NCBI GenBank assembly: GCA_025094145.1
Contig: JALLLS010000089.1
Coordinates: 1 to 64,000 of the forward strand
Direction: 5' to 3'
Source of the DNA: Spinellus fusiger
Lineage: Eukaryota; Mucoromycota; Mucoromycetes; Mucorales; Phycomycetaceae
Length of the DNA: 64,000 nt
Shown here one piece after another: positions 23,090 to 36,188 of the stretch. Position 1 is the stretch's first letter, and every line of letters begins with the position of its first letter. The position numbers and the translations under genes were made by a program. The notes below the pieces were generated by a model that worked only from the letters and a program-made list of their open reading frames with translations, did not search any database and was not told the DNA's origin.

Positions 23090-23890
23090 CTACATGCTAT
23101 TATTCTCTCTTTTCATAAAACTACTTTATATTTATATAATGTCTCAATCCTCCAAAACCATAAACATCTTTGCTAAGACCCCATATATGTATGGGAAATA
23201 TACTAACCTCGAGACTTGTTCAGCCATTCTCCATGAGGTGCTGAACAACAACAACACCACCCTGGCCGATACATTTCATGTGTTCAAAGTGCTTAATTCC
23301 ACTATAAGGGACACCATAAAGCATTTCAAGGAAACAGAATCAGTAGTGCCTTTAACCAAGAGTGGTAGAAAGAGAAATATGGAAGATAGAACCTTCTGGT
23401 AGTTGAGAAGAACAGTTGTAGGCAATCCTCAACAAACTAAAGTAGCCATCAGGGGGGAAATGGCCATCAAGGTCTCAGACAAGACTGTAAAGAGGCACCT
23501 AGATGAAATTGGCTTCCACTCGTTTATTATGGTAGTCAATCCTTTTCTGGAAAAAAAAATAGCATAGAGTTAAGACTCTTGTGGGCCCGTGGGCACGTTT
23601 GTTGGGCCCATGAGCAGTAGCAAGAGGTCGTCTGGTTATCTGAGTCCAGAATAAAGCTCATGAGCTATGGTAGGGGGCCAAAGCCATCAGGCAGTGTGGC
23701 ACAACCTTTGATCCAAATAATATCCTAAAATCAAGGAAGTTTAGAGGTGGTGGAGTGTAGGATATACTCCGATAAGTACATTGATGTCTTGGGAGATGCC
23801 TACTGATATGAACTCAAAGATCTCTCTCACCCCTAAAGCCCGATATTAGTTTCTGCCTACAGGAGGAAAACGAGGGATAAACACACTATA
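23090..23890 (+). mobile_element. Degraded Tc1 transposase relic, 5' part
   Basis: Codons from ATG 23138 resemble a Tc1 N-terminus (helix-turn-helix about NNTTLADTFHVFKVLNSTIR, then GRKRNMEDRTFW). Decayed sequence with many stops then runs to a LQEEN motif near 23855-23870, the position of the second catalytic Asp. It ends where the element at 23905 begins. Its terminal repeats were not identified. Confidence 0.55.
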
Positions 23891-23904
23891 TAAAGTCTAT
23901 AATA

Positions 23905-25265
23905 CAGTGTCAGGCAAAAAAATAATAAAGGCTTCGTTTTCCGACCTCTATTTTGGTCAAAAAAATCTTTTTTTTTTACACATTCCTCATTTCTTCTATT
24001 TCCGCTATATCATCAGATATGTCTAACACCACCGAACAAACCACCAAGCCTTTTGGAAACATAAAGAAAATATCGACGACTTTACTCGTAAACTCATTGT
24101 TCACGAGGCTACTGTAAATGACACCAGACAAACGGATATTGCAGCCATGTTTGGTGTCAGTGTTCCCACTGTCAGTCTTATCGTGAAGAAGTACAGGGAA
24201 ACTGGCTGTTTCAAAGCAGGGAAGAACTCTGGGCGCAATTCCATTCTGACGGAGAGGGACGAGAGAGAAGTCTCTCGCGAGGTGGCAAGGGATTCCTTCT
24301 GGAGCATGAAGGAGCTCCACCATGGAATGGCCACCCAAGTGTCCATGAGGACATTTCAAAAGAGGATGAAGAAGATTGGCCTGTCTTCTTGCAGGGTGAT
24401 CAGAAAGCCTGCACTCACTGACAAGCACAAGAAGTTGAGGCTTGCTTGGGCCAAGGTCCACCTTCATTGGACAGATGAAGACTGGAAGGCGCTCATCTGG
24501 TCCGATGAATCAAAGTTCCAGCTAATGAGCAACAACTACCGCAACAAGGTGGTACGCAGGAAGAAGGAGGGACTGTTCCCAAAGAATGTGAAGCCGAAGA
24601 TGAAGTTTGGTGGTGGTGGGGTGATGATGTGGGGTTCCTTTTCTGGTGAAGGTGTTGGTAGACTTGCTGTGGTGGAGATATCCATCAATAGTGCCAAATA
24701 CACCAGTATTTTAGAAACGGCCTATTGCCCCGAGCTGGCTCGTCTTTCGGCACTGAATCCAGTGGTAGGATATGTTCTTCAAGAGGAAAATGCCAGTTGC
24801 CATACTAGTAAGGAGACTAGGAAATGAAAGGATGAGAGGGGCATAGTCACGATGGAGGGGTGGCCCTCTCAAAGCCCTGACCTGAACCCAATTGAGCATC
24901 TTTGGGAGGAACTTGACAGAGCATTTCGGAAGAGGATGACCCCAGCAAGCACTCTCCAGAATCTGAAGGCTCTCCTGGTCCAGGAATAGGACAAGATTCC
25001 CAATGAGGTTACCAACAACCTCATCAATAGCATGCATCGGAGATGTAGGGCTGTTATGGAGGCCAAGGGTGGAAGCACCAAATATTAAAGGTTTCCACCC
25101 AATAATTTTTTATATATTATCTTGTTGACCTTCTTTATACTTCATCCAAATTTTAAGTCTCTAATGTGTGTTTAATGTGTATTTTTATTAAAAGTAATAA
25201 GTATTTCCCCAAACAAGAATTCATGTCGGAAAATAAAACCTTTATTATTTTTTTGCCTGACACTG
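23905..25265 (+). mobile_element. Tc1/mariner element E
   Basis: The inverted termini start CAGTGTCAGGCAAAAAAATA on the left and are complementary on the right, ending at 25265. TA flanks both sides. Older transposon relics lie directly on either side (23090-23890 and 25545-26147), so E seems to have entered an already decayed region. It is a different family from A/C, judged by termini and transposase sequence. Confidence 0.88.
24019..25088 (+). pseudogene. Tc1 transposase of element E, frameshift and two stops
   Basis: The main frame (24060 to TAA 25088) gives a helix-turn-helix (TDIAAMFGVSVPTVSLIVKK) and a DDE domain. The first Asp is in IWSDESKF and the final Glu in SPDLNPIEHLW. The second Asp motif reads LQEENASCHT, where relatives have Asp. 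The likely start ATG (24019) is in another frame, so one frameshift lies between 24019 and about 24070. TGA at 24825-24827 and TAG at 24987-24989 break the rest. Codon usage is cleaner and GC higher than in the flanking relics, which suggests that E is relatively young. Confidence 0.82.
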
Positions 25266-25544
25266 TATACACTATAAATACTTATATTTTAAAAGGATAT
25301 TTTGTCTACCTAACTATGAATATATATAACATCATAATTCATATGTTATAATGTTGATAGGTTTTATAATTATTTTTAAATATGAGAGAAATTATATCCA
25401 CAAGAAGAGATAATGTTTATGGATATAAGTTTGTCTATAATAAATATACAAATATATTGTAGACTGAGGTATCTTTATAATTTTATATAAACATTAAAAA
25501 TTGTATTAAATATATTAATATATTAAATTTATATGGTTAATGTT

Positions 25545-26147
25545 ATTTTATAGGCTTGTAGATATTCTTCAATGCTAGACCCCATACTATCAGGGCAAAT
25601 TGTAAATGGAAGGCAGTAATGAGTGTGAAAACCCTTCCTTATTGGCCTTCACAAAGTCCCGATCTCAATCTAATTGAGCATCTGTGGACCCACCTCAAGA
25701 AGGTTATTAGGAAGGACGGAAGGGTGTATACCACCAAAGAGAAGTTGGAGGCAGTCCTGATTCTAGAATGGGTTAAAATATCGAAAGAAGTGACAAACGC
25801 TCTCATTGCCAGCATGGGGCAGAGATGCCAGTTCGTCGTTGATGCTAAAGGTGGCCATAGTGGTTACTAATCAACCTTATAATAAAAACTAATGTTTTGT
25901 ATTTTAAACACTATTCTATGTATCTATTGAAAGTTTTATGTCTATCTAATGAATTCATGAAGTTATATCACTATTAGGATAAAGTATGAATCCAAAAAAG
26001 GAAACCTGTATCTGAAACCGTCGATTACATTTGTTTGATCACTTTATGTTATAACAGAAAAAGGAATTAGAAATGAGTGAAAAAACTTTTTTGAGCAAAA
26101 TAAAGGTTGGAAGGTGAAATTTTTTATAAATATTTTACTGAACACTG
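25545..26147 (+). mobile_element. Tc1 3'-end relic with inverted-repeat end
   Basis: The sequence encodes the last third of a transposase: NARPHT near 25574-25591, then YWPSQSPDLNLIEHLW (25634-25690), ending DAKGGHSGY at 25870. A short 3' UTR follows, ending AACACTGTA at about 26147. It could be the 3' half of the relic left of element E, but both fragments seem to contain the second-Asp region, so they may be two different copies. Confidence 0.6.
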
Positions 26148-26149
26148 TA

Positions 26150-26887
26150 TTATTATAATAATATGTTTTAACTGTATTAAAATGCTTTTCTATTTATTAA
26201 TATATAATATAAATTTTCGTATCATCAAAGCTCTATAAGCTAAATTGAACTTTATCAATAGAACATAGCATATAAAATCAGCGACTATTGCCATTCTTTA
26301 TCAACCTTTCATTCTTGTTACTGCTGTACTGATACACTCTGGATATATATTCCTGAATTCTCATTTCCCTTACTGTGAGGCTTTATGTATTTCTATGTCC
26401 GTGTGTCCTTTTCTTTAAATTTTTATTTCTCTATTTTTATATCTGAAGTGTTTATATTTATATCTTTATTTTCTCAGAAACACTCATAGGATGGCCATCA
26501 GGCTCAATGCGTAATTAGCACCTCACACCCAAAAATAAAAATAAAAATAAAAATACAAACACATTGAATTGCACTGATATATTAGCACGTTAGCTATATA
26601 ATTACTAACTTCTCACCATAATAACACCAAATTAATGTAGACCTACAGCCGATTCTCACTACTTATATCATGATTTCCTTTTCTCTTTCATTTATAAAGG
26701 CAATATAATAATGTAGATTAAACCATTTTAATATTTCTTTTATATGCTATAGACTATACTTCTTAATATGGTTTGATACATGTTTTCATTGTTAACCACC
26801 TTTACTTTGCACTAGCTTTGTTGGTATACCTATCGTTGATATATGTTTTTTCGCTGTTCTTATGATAAATAACATAAGTAGGTATAT
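26150..26887. other. AT-rich intergenic region
   Basis: No gene was seen. It separates the transposon cluster from the 3' end of the zinc-finger gene. A short (AAAAAT)n run lies near 26529-26552. Confidence 0.5.
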
Positions 26888-28342
26888 TTAAATTTTCATG
26901 TTCTTTATCATTATCTTCATCTTTTCACCAAGAATCTCTGATATTTCCGTGCCATGCTGAATAACTACATTCACCGTGTAGTTGGTTTTCGATTTCACAC
27001 CATCTTTAAACTCTTCTGCCACTATCTTCTTTTCAGACTCTTCTGTCTCCATCTGCTCTTCAAAATTCACAGAAAAGTCATATTTTTTATCATAGTTTGC
27101 ATTTTTACGCCTTGAACGACTTCGTGAGATCTAGAACAAGGATAAATACTACTGTTAAAAAGATTATTGCTTACAGATTCCACAGGTTTGATTCTATTGA
27201 TATTTTCTCTCACACTGTCAGAGATTTCTCTAGGTGCTCTCAGACGGTTTCTGAAAGCCTCATGATTTGTTTGAACTAATATATAAATACATATATTAGT
27301 ATGGCAAAAACATTATCGATTTACCTTCCAGGTCGTAAGCTCTTCTCGTTGACAAAGCCTGAATTTTGTACCAAGCAGAACCGTAAGGAACTAATCCTCT
27401 TTTAATACGACAGGAAGAGCAGTCGCAATGACCACAGCATCTGTCATAATCTTTGGTTTATTTCATTTCTTATTATATTTTTCTTATACTTGAACAAAAT
27501 AAAAACTACTTACACTGGGCAAGTCCAATCTGGGTCATCTATTACTTCTTCCAAAATTTGATCTATTGCAATAGTATGAATAAGAATAATAAGAATAATA
27601 AAAAGAAAGATTCTATTTTATTTTTCTTATCTTTTTTTTTATATAAATAAATAGAAAAGGAAAAAGGAAAAAGGAAAAACATGAGTGGTACTTACTGTAT
27701 TTCAAAAGACAAAAAGCATCGTATTTCTTAGGACAACGCATTCCTGTAGAAGAAACTATAGCTGTACATTGAATCTAGAAAATAAAGAAATTCATTGGAG
27801 TATGTCAACAACCAACAAGAAGACTTGGATGAAGACTAGTACTTTTTTTAATGTTGTTTTTGTTCTAAATGTTAGTGCTGTCTGTTTTACTTTCATCATA
27901 GTTACCTGCATTGATGACAGGAGTCTCCATGACCTCTAATGTATTTCTTCACTGCAGGTTGTCTGTAAGAATCTTTCGAAGAGGCTTCGCTGTAGGAAAA
28001 AGAGGGGGATCGGTCGGCCCTCTGTGAGTGCTACTCTTTTTGTATGAGTCCAATGGCTCTTTTTTTCTTCCTTTTACCCTCAAGTTAGCAGCATCAATGC
28101 TGGAGTAATTTCTTTGCGCTTGTTTGAATTTCTTTTCTTTTCTTTCAAAACCCTATTCTATGAGTACAAAGATAGAGTGTGGATACTAACAAGAGAAGGA
28201 CCAGTAAGACCCATACTAGCTAGAAGAAGTTCATTTTCCCGTATACGTTTTGCACGCTCTTCTTCGTATTCATTTCCTGGCTACAAAGAGAGTATCAAGA
28301 GTCAGTCAAGGTGTTCAGTGGTGTTTTGTGTGGCATTACCAT
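26888..28342 (-). CDS. zf-4CXXC_R1 (CDCA7-like) zinc-finger protein
   Basis: There are ten exons on the minus strand: 28340-28342 (ATG only), 28191-28280, 28078-28152, 27906-28030, 27843-27864, 27696-27774, 27514-27562, 27325-27440, 27175-27275 and 26888-27130. Phases close throughout, giving 300 residues. The conserved core (about residues 90-190) has CHQCRTK, IQC, GMRCPKKYDAFC, WTCPVCCGHCDCSSCR and GLVPYG, in the order and spacing of the R1/CDCA7 four-CXXC domain. The N-terminal NEYEEERAKRIRENE is also typical of fungal members. CDCA7 proteins bind DNA and chromatin and work with HELLS/LSH remodellers in animals; the fungal role is not settled. The start is the weakest point: an exon consisting of ATG alone is unusual, and an upstream exon may exist. 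Confidence 0.78.
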
Positions 28343-28566
28343 GAGAATGGGTTTGAGAGGGAAATGGTGAGAGCTTACTATAATAAAAAGTTCAAATGCC
28401 TGTTGAATCCAAGTCACAATGACAGTCTTACTGAGTAACTGCTAAGTGTATGGACATGCTTATTTATTTAATACTGCTATCTATCTGCTTACTTATATTT
28501 ATTATAAAACAACCCTCTTACTATAATGTATAGATAGATATAAGTGTCAGTTTAATGATAGACCCT

Positions 28567-31500
28567 CTATGCAAGTGTTTCTAAAATGGCTTTTGTAAGA
28601 TAAGTAAATGTACACTCAGCGCCTTGTTGAGGCAAATCATAAAAGAGTCTTCCTGCTAATTCATAGTGACAATGATAATCAGCCCCTTCTGACAAGAAAG
28701 AGCAATTTTGTAAGCGAGGAGTGGATGCAATCCACTTATCCCAGAAGAGTTGAATAGCTCTGTTCATGATCCAGGGCAAATCAATCATAGCCTCCATTGT
28801 ATTCTTATCAGGATAGCGTTGCTGGATCATTGTCATTACTGTCAATGTTTCCACTGCTACCTGACGCTCTGCTGGATTTGTATAGAGTCCAAGGAATCCC
28901 TCCACAGCGAGTGCAAAGTTAAATTCTTCTGCCGTCATCTCAAGTACAGTAGGATCCCGTAAAAGGCGATGTTCATTGATCTTGAGTCCTTGAGAACGAT
29001 CCAACAACTTCCATGTGTCAGAGAAGAACTGTTGAGGAACTCTGTTCAACGCACCGTCATTCTTGCGGCGATGATGCCATTTACCGTTGGTGTTGGGGAA
29101 AAATAACCCAATAGTGTCTGCTGTCACCTCTGTAGTGAAATGTGTCTTGATATCAATATGCTTCTCTATCCATGCCGTAGGTCCTTGCCCTGATATTGTG
29201 TGGGCTTCAACATTGTCTTTTCGGTGGCCACCTTATTCATGCCAGTAAGTCTATGGTTCTATTTTATAGCCTACCTTTCTTGCCAATAAAAATATAAGAG
29301 TCTCTGTATTGTACATCTCTGGCCTTTTCACTTCCCAGAGCTTCTAAAGAGAAGAGTGCAGAAGAAGTGATATGCTCAGTCATATCATCTTTGCATGCCA
29401 CAATGACAATAGTATCTGGCTGTAAAGACTCCAAGCAGTTACTAAGGGCTTCACTTGCTTCTTCAGAAATATGAGTATCAAACGACAGGTGTTCCAGTAA
29501 AAGGAGTTTTTCTGGATCTATACGCCATACATGAACACCTCGCCCTTCTCCTAAAAGCACCATTCCATTAATATCCACCGTTGCGAAATTGCCATCAAGG
29601 TAGCCTCCTGATTGTGCTCTTATGAGAATAGCATTTTCTACTACACTGATAGGAATTGAGCGTGAAGGGTCTGTGTGTGGTATAGACTGAGATAATCGAC
29701 GTGAATAGCCTGGCTTTGCATGTGGGTGGTCACTTAAATGAGGAGAAAGAACAGTAGCAAGCAATGACTTTAACTCAAACGGAGACAATTGCAGTAGATG
29801 CTCAATGGCTTCTTCTTCATCACAGTAACTCATGCGACGCACTTCTTCTCGCAAAGCAATAATAATGTGGTGTGTTCTGAGGCGAAGAATACCATCAAAC
29901 ATGGAGGGATGAGTACGAATAAAAGAGCCAAGGTAAATAATGATTTCTTGGACCACAGGACCTTCACGAATATCATCCGTACTTTCTTATTAGCAAGAGT
30001 CAACAAGGTCGTACTTACCAATATTCAGCCAACATAGTATTGAGGGCATCAGGACCCACAGGTGTAGTGATAAGGTATTCACGATCACCAGAGCCAATGC
30101 TCACTTGTTTTTGTCGAATGATAAGATCAGTAATACTGATAGTCAATGAAGGTACATTCTTATGAAGCAACCCAGCTGCTTGTCGAGCAATAGACCAGTA
30201 TTGTAATCTTCTTGCTTTTAGATACACTTCTTCAAGGAGTTCTTGAAGGGTTGACTCCAATGTCTCAATATAAGTGGTCATGGATTCACAAGATAGCAAG
30301 TACTGCATCAAATCTAATGGATAGAACAGTTAGAAGTACTATTCATTCGTTTGCTTCTCTTTTCTCTTTTCTCATTTCTTCTTTTCTCTTTTTACCAATT
30401 TGATCATAAAGATTTACAGAAGCACTTAGACTCTGGACTGCTTGTTGGAAGCTGGAAGGATCACCAAGAGTGAGTGCCAGCATTTCTGGGTGAGGAGACT
30501 GTGTCAGTGCTGGCTTATGATTGTCTGTGGGATTCTTTCGTGCTGCAGACATAGTGTCTTCATGATCCTTGAGACGGAAAGAGGGCTCCATAGAAGAAGC
30601 AAGACGAGACAATGCAGATGTCAGCTCCTTAAAGTGTTTGTCGCTTGATGCATCTCCATGAAAATGACCTCCCTTTTGGAAGGTTGATCCTTGAAGTCTG
30701 GGTGTCTTGTGGCCTGGAGTACCTGCTTGAGTAATTGTCTCACTGTAACCCAATTTACGGTGCATTGACTTGTAGCGTGAGGCACGAGCAGTAAGAAGAA
30801 TATACTCCCAGTCAATATCAGGTTTAGAAATAAGGAAATCAAGAGACTCGATATTGCCGGTATTGATAGTTTCAGAGAGACGTGAGAGACGTACACGCAC
30901 ACCATCACATGTACCGCCTCTAAGCTGCATGAAGAAGTTGAGAAGATTCTTGCGAGAAAGTTCAGTGGATGTGTTATGGCTTGAATTAGACTCAAGGGGG
31001 TTAAATGTTCGCATGCCTCCAAGAAGAGCATTGGACAATAAAACAACTACTGTGGGGCGGCCAGGATAGAACCAATGTTGGCTGGTGAATCGAAGTTCAC
31101 TTTCAAAAGCAGAGGCAAGATAGTCAGGGTCAGAGTTTAAGTAGAAATCGTCATTGTCCATAAAGTGGGGTGTAAAAGCATAGACATGGCCTTGCATGCG
31201 GTAAAGGCGAGAAGTACCCAAGATACCTACGGGTCTACATTGTCAGTGATTATTCTAGGCTGTCATTTACCTTTTAGGTCTTCCACTCATCTTTAATTTT
31301 TCGTTCATCCCCAGTCCAGCATACACTTCTGCCAATGCGTTTGCCGGCAGCACAGTGATTGTAGAAGATATTTGGTTTATTGTTTGAGTTTCAAGGCCAT
31401 AAAGGGATAAAGTATTCTGAAGAGCCTCATCCTCAGACAACAACACAATCTGCACAACAGTGTCTTTGCAATGTTTGCTGACATTCATTCGACGTCCAAG

Positions 31501-33112
31501 AGGATCTATTTCTGAAGGAGATAAAAGTTCATCAGAAATCAATCCACCTAAAAAGTAGAGCGACATGGCCCATACAAGAGGAAGGTTATCATTGGGAACA
31601 CGTATTTGTGAACGAGGATTCTGTTTCTCTGCTTCTATATTCTCCCTAGGGACATAGTAAAGCTCTGGTATCAGTGGAAGAGTAAGTGAGCAGGGGGTGT
31701 CAGAGTTAGTGTTGGATCGAGAGAGCTGAGGACCTTTGGATTCTATAATGAGAGAGTCAAGCTTCTCTCGGTACTCCTTTGCCTGCTCATAATCGCCAGT
31801 AAATAGACCATCCAGCACAAGATAAGCAAAGAACAGAGGCCATTCAGACTCAATATTCTCAAACTGCTTAAGCTCATTAGGGTTGTAGTGTAGGCGAGAT
31901 GTGTCTTCTAATTCAGTTTGATGGCCATCTCTTAAAAATCGCTTCCAGCCGTATTTTCCTTCTAATTTTGTCTTTGCTTCTGTTTTTGTACGCTGAATAA
32001 GGTCGGCATCGGTACATGCAAAGGCAGGAAAACTAATAACAGAGAGTACAGATCCATCAATCTCTTTGGAATTCGACTCTCTTGGTAGGAAACTGTGCAG
32101 TGTTGTTGCATTTCTTGTCAATTCATCAGGCAATACATGAATCACCTAATAAAGTAGCTGTTTATCCACTGAACAACGTTTCTTTTTTTCTCCTTACTGA
32201 ACTAGGACCACCTCTTTTCCCAAACATATTTATCCCATTTATAGCCCTGAGTGCCGCCACCGCCATGCCAATAGAGGAGGAGTTAAGTTCAGGCTGGCCA
32301 TGATTGATTTTATTTCCTCGTTCCCAGATACCGTAATCCGGAGTACGATAGGCACCTTATTACACATAAGATAAGTCGGGAGTATAGGGTTTTCTACTTA
32401 CGTTCAATATAGAATACCAAATTCTGAACAAAATCAACTTCATCGTGTGTGTAGATGATCATCATACCACTGGTTGTCATGTCGGCTAATGCCACCAAGA
32501 AGAGACTGGTGGCATCGATTTGTAAATGTCCCCATTCAAAATCACCCACCACTGTCTCACCAGTGGCTGTGTTGTATTTGGCATGGAGGGCATTCTCCAA
32601 TGTTTGGGTTTTCTTGAATTCCTCTACTTTGGGTGCCTGACGCATCATGGAAAACAAAAGACCACGCATCAGCTTAATCACCGCATGTTCAAGTTCGACT
32701 AGAATATGTATGAGCGACTTTTGTGTTGACTATAGATAGAAGATGAGATGGAATTCTACTTGCATGCTCTGCCGCTGTCATCATCAATACGCCGGTAAGC
32801 CAGTGCAAGACCATACACTGCATAGATAGAATAGACATTGTCCCTGGATACATGTGTTACTGCTGTTGACCTTTTGTTGACCTTTTGTTGACTGCTGTGG
32901 ATACCTACCTCACCCAGGCATCTGTATAGTCACCATGACTCTATACTATCAGAAAAAGAAACAATAGCAGAAAAGACACCTACTGTAATAGCCACAGAGG
33001 CAGGCATCAGTCCACTCGCAGCATTCTGCTTTGATAGAATGGTAGCCTGAATAACTGAATAATAATAGTCGAGTCTGTGCAAAGACACATGCCGAGAAGA
33101 TTCTATTGTCAT
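28567..33112 (-). CDS. Phosphorylase b kinase alpha/beta-like regulatory subunit
   Basis: There are ten exons on the minus strand: 32984-33112, 32909-32940, 32764-32843, 32402-32698, 32198-32355, 31271-32145, 30396-31234, 30019-30313, 29275-29981 and 28567-29231. The product is 1358 residues. The intron after 32764 uses a GC donor (GCAAGT). The N-terminal (alpha/alpha)6 GH15-like part is clear: [65 protein letters not shown]. Family blocks continue to the end: [42 protein letters not shown]. Animal homologues regulate glycogen phosphorylase kinase in response to calmodulin and phosphorylation. I see no C-terminal CaaX box (the protein ends ETLA). Whether a catalytic partner exists in this fungus cannot be seen here. 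Confidence 0.88.
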
Positions 33113-33485
33113 GAAAACAAGGAACAAAATAAATCCGTCATGTGCCTGAATCTTGTTTCTCCTATGTTCAATCTCCTACAGCTCTCATTTTATTGAATGT
33201 AGTGTAACAGTGGTTGGCCTCTTTATTTAGATGTATTGATGTATATATTTATTAATACGCTTTAGATTTGATTGAGTATAGACTGACTATGTCAACAGAC
33301 GCTCCAACTCCTGGTGGCATAAGAGGCATAGGAGGCATAAGAAAACAGAGTCACTAAAGATAACTCACCTCAGGAGACAATGACAAGGGATTAGAGCACC
33401 TGCTATGGGCATTGGAGACGATATCTCGAAGGGATGTGCTTGTTCTATAGAGACGGGCATTCAGTCATAGGCAATGATAGACTTC

Positions 33486-36188
33486 TTACTTTTCATCCCC
33501 AGCATAAGGCTGTAGTGCCATTCCAAGATACTCTACATCCACCTGCAGCTGCTGGTATATATTACAGTCAACCCACATCTCACGCACTACTTCTTGGAAT
33601 GCCTTGAGGAGAATTCTTACAAGTGCCCCACAGAACCCCTCTACTGAAGGCTCTACTGCATTGTATACATCCACTCTGTCGGCAAATAGCTTATGGATTG
33701 TCTGCATCATATTCATAGCTGTATCATTACCGAACTTGGATACTTTCCCCGGGGCTTCTGATTCTGATTGGAGGGTAGCAAAACTCTGATTGGAGTGAGT
33801 TTTTTGTAGTACGGGTGCCTCCAATGCACTAGAATGAGATCCAAGACGGTATTCATAGTCTGAGTCGGATGTTTCTCTTCCATCAAGAATAGGGGATGGA
33901 AAGATGATTCGGACAAGATGCTCAGTGGCCTGGAGTCTTTGGAGAACTTGAACCCATAAAGAAGAGGGTTCTGTAGTTGGGTGAGAGAGAAGAGAAAGGT
34001 AATAGACCTGGATCATAGAAGAAAAAGTATAACCATCCAGCATCATTTGCTCGTTTAGAAGATGTTGACCAGTATGAGAGAAGCGATCGATGACTTGCTG
34101 ATCTTCTACTGTACTCTCTATGACAAGACCTTCATTCTTCTTTGGCTGGAAGGTAGAGACAATGACAGCAGGGTCTGTGAAATGATAACAAAGCCTAGCA
34201 CTAACAAGACGAAGGACTTGTGCCTTTGTTTTTGTCTCTTCTTTCTCAGACACTGTCTAGAAGAAGGGTGTTGGTTTAGAGTGTGCATTGTCTTCTTCTC
34301 ATTACCGCCAAAATATCTGCTAGTGCATTCCACATAGTATTGAGTCCGTAAGAGACATGCTCAGCAAATGGCTTATTATGAAGAATGTCTTCTTGGATGC
34401 ATTCACTTAAAGGAACAAGACAGTGGTGAATAATGTACTGTGTACACCATGCCTCTGTTGCAACAATAAAGTTATGCACTGTAGCACTCAAGAGATCACT
34501 GCTTGTCATGGCATTGAAGGAGGCACTGAATGTACAAAGACGGTCTACTCTATAAGCATCCCACAGCTATTCGAAGCCATCTCACCTTGCATGCCACTCA
34601 CCACTGTGCATAAATACCGATCCACCAATTGATCCTCCCATGCTATGATGATCTGGACCCATTCTATCATCAGCAAGAGACTCATCTGTTCACTGCCCTT
34701 ACCTGATTCATGCGCTGGTCAAGGTGTAAAAGACTGCATAGATCTTTCCCTTTACTGTGAATAGCCTCATTCAACAGTTGTAGGGTTCTGAATTGCCTAA
34801 GAGGACGTTCTTCATGGAGCATTGTTTCCTAAACACATGGGATAAAAGCAGACACCACTGCCTACTTACAGGAAGCACAATAAGCTCAGATACCAAGTCA
34901 AACAACTGATCTGTACATGGCTGGGCAGCCTCCACAAGCTTCTTGATTCTTTCTCTAGTATCCTGAGTCATCCAAAATCAATACAGACTCTTATCTATAT
35001 TGCACTGTACATTCTCTGGTGTCTCTGGATTCTCCCTGTCAATGAATAAAGCCTTGAAATGATAGACAATGGCTTCAAGAGGAGTGATATAGTATTCAAC
35101 TAATTCCTCAGCAGAAGTCTCATTGGATAGCTTTTTTGTAGAGATCCTTGCAATTTGTCTGTCTTGCTCTTGTATGAAATTCACTCTTCTGTCTATTCTT
35201 TTAACTTACAGTTGAAGATACCTGTCTTGTAATGCATCCCTGTCTTGTTTTAATAGGAGAAGAAGCCTGATACTCTCTGCTGTAGACTCCACATTCTGAT
35301 CTTGCTGCATTTCTAATTCTATAGCTGCTGTTACTTTGGTAATAATGGCATGGCAATCCTCCTCAATCCCTTTAAAGGCCGTCATATGCTGATAATGATC
35401 CAGAAGCTGAGTTGCTTTTGCATAGTACTTGACTGCCAATGAATACTGAGAAGAAGAGAGACAGCGATTCAGTCTGTTTGGCAAGTCAAATATAAACTGG
35501 AGTCTTTTGAGCTGGTTGTGGGTGTTGGAGAGTTGAAATATTTTGTCTCTTTTAGGTCCCAGTGCACTATGAATGTCGGTGCAGTGGTTGGTAAGGCTGT
35601 TCATTTTCTCATTCAAATGATCCATCTCGGATTCCATGGTCTCTATATTAGACTTCATCTGCTCCAGTTTAGCTACTATAGCACTCTCCCTTTATCATCA
35701 CCTTTTGGATTGTATCGGTTGCACTGATAAACTTGCTGTAATTCTCATAGACAAGTGTTTTCATATCACCATCAATCTCTCTGATATCTGATAGTAAGTA
35801 GGTTGGTTGTGCTTTTTCATTATCAAGGAACTACTGTTTATTCTTTCTTATTACTCTTATTCTTATTCTTATTACCTCCAGTGATCTTTCTGTTATGCTG
35901 CATAAGCTCATTTAGTGGACTTTCTTTGACGAGTTTAGCAAAGTACTTTGCACTGTTGAACGCAGCGCTGTCTGTACATACCATAAGATATACGCTACAA
36001 GGCACAGAATGAACCTGTGTTATTTCTTTACCTATATCCAGTGGCTGTGAAATCTCCTCAGGTGTACTAATGCCATAGTAGTTTTTCAGGTTGATGTTAC
36101 GTTCGCGTAATGGTGCTTTTCGCACTTGGTCAGGACTTTGGGGACTCATGGCAGGTGGTAGCATGCTGCTACGGATGAGTTTATCCAA
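33486..36188 (-). CDS. VPS51: VPS51-like subunit of the GARP/EARP tethering complex
   Basis: There are ten exons on the minus strand: 36032-36188, 35876-35971, 35702-35787, 35222-35658, 35011-35185, 34870-34962, 34703-34828, 34586-34652, 34306-34544 and 33486-34256. The product is 748 residues. The N-terminal Vps51/Exo84/Cog1 region is diagnostic: [20 protein letters not shown], then [31 protein letters not shown] and [20 protein letters not shown]. It is followed by coiled coil and a long helical rod, as in other GARP subunits. Vps51 links Vps52-53-54 to the Golgi SNARE Tlg1 and tethers endosome-derived vesicles at the trans-Golgi network. Two introns (36 and about 39 nt) are very short but well formed. 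The gene is head-to-head with the mitochondrial protein at 36286, with 97 bp between start codons. Confidence 0.88.

Noticed and set aside
30343..31046. Overlapping minus-strand ORF at 30621-31046 and plus ORFs at 30854-31069
   Set aside because: They are shadows of the phosphorylase-kinase-like exon 30396-31234, which matches the family over its full length.
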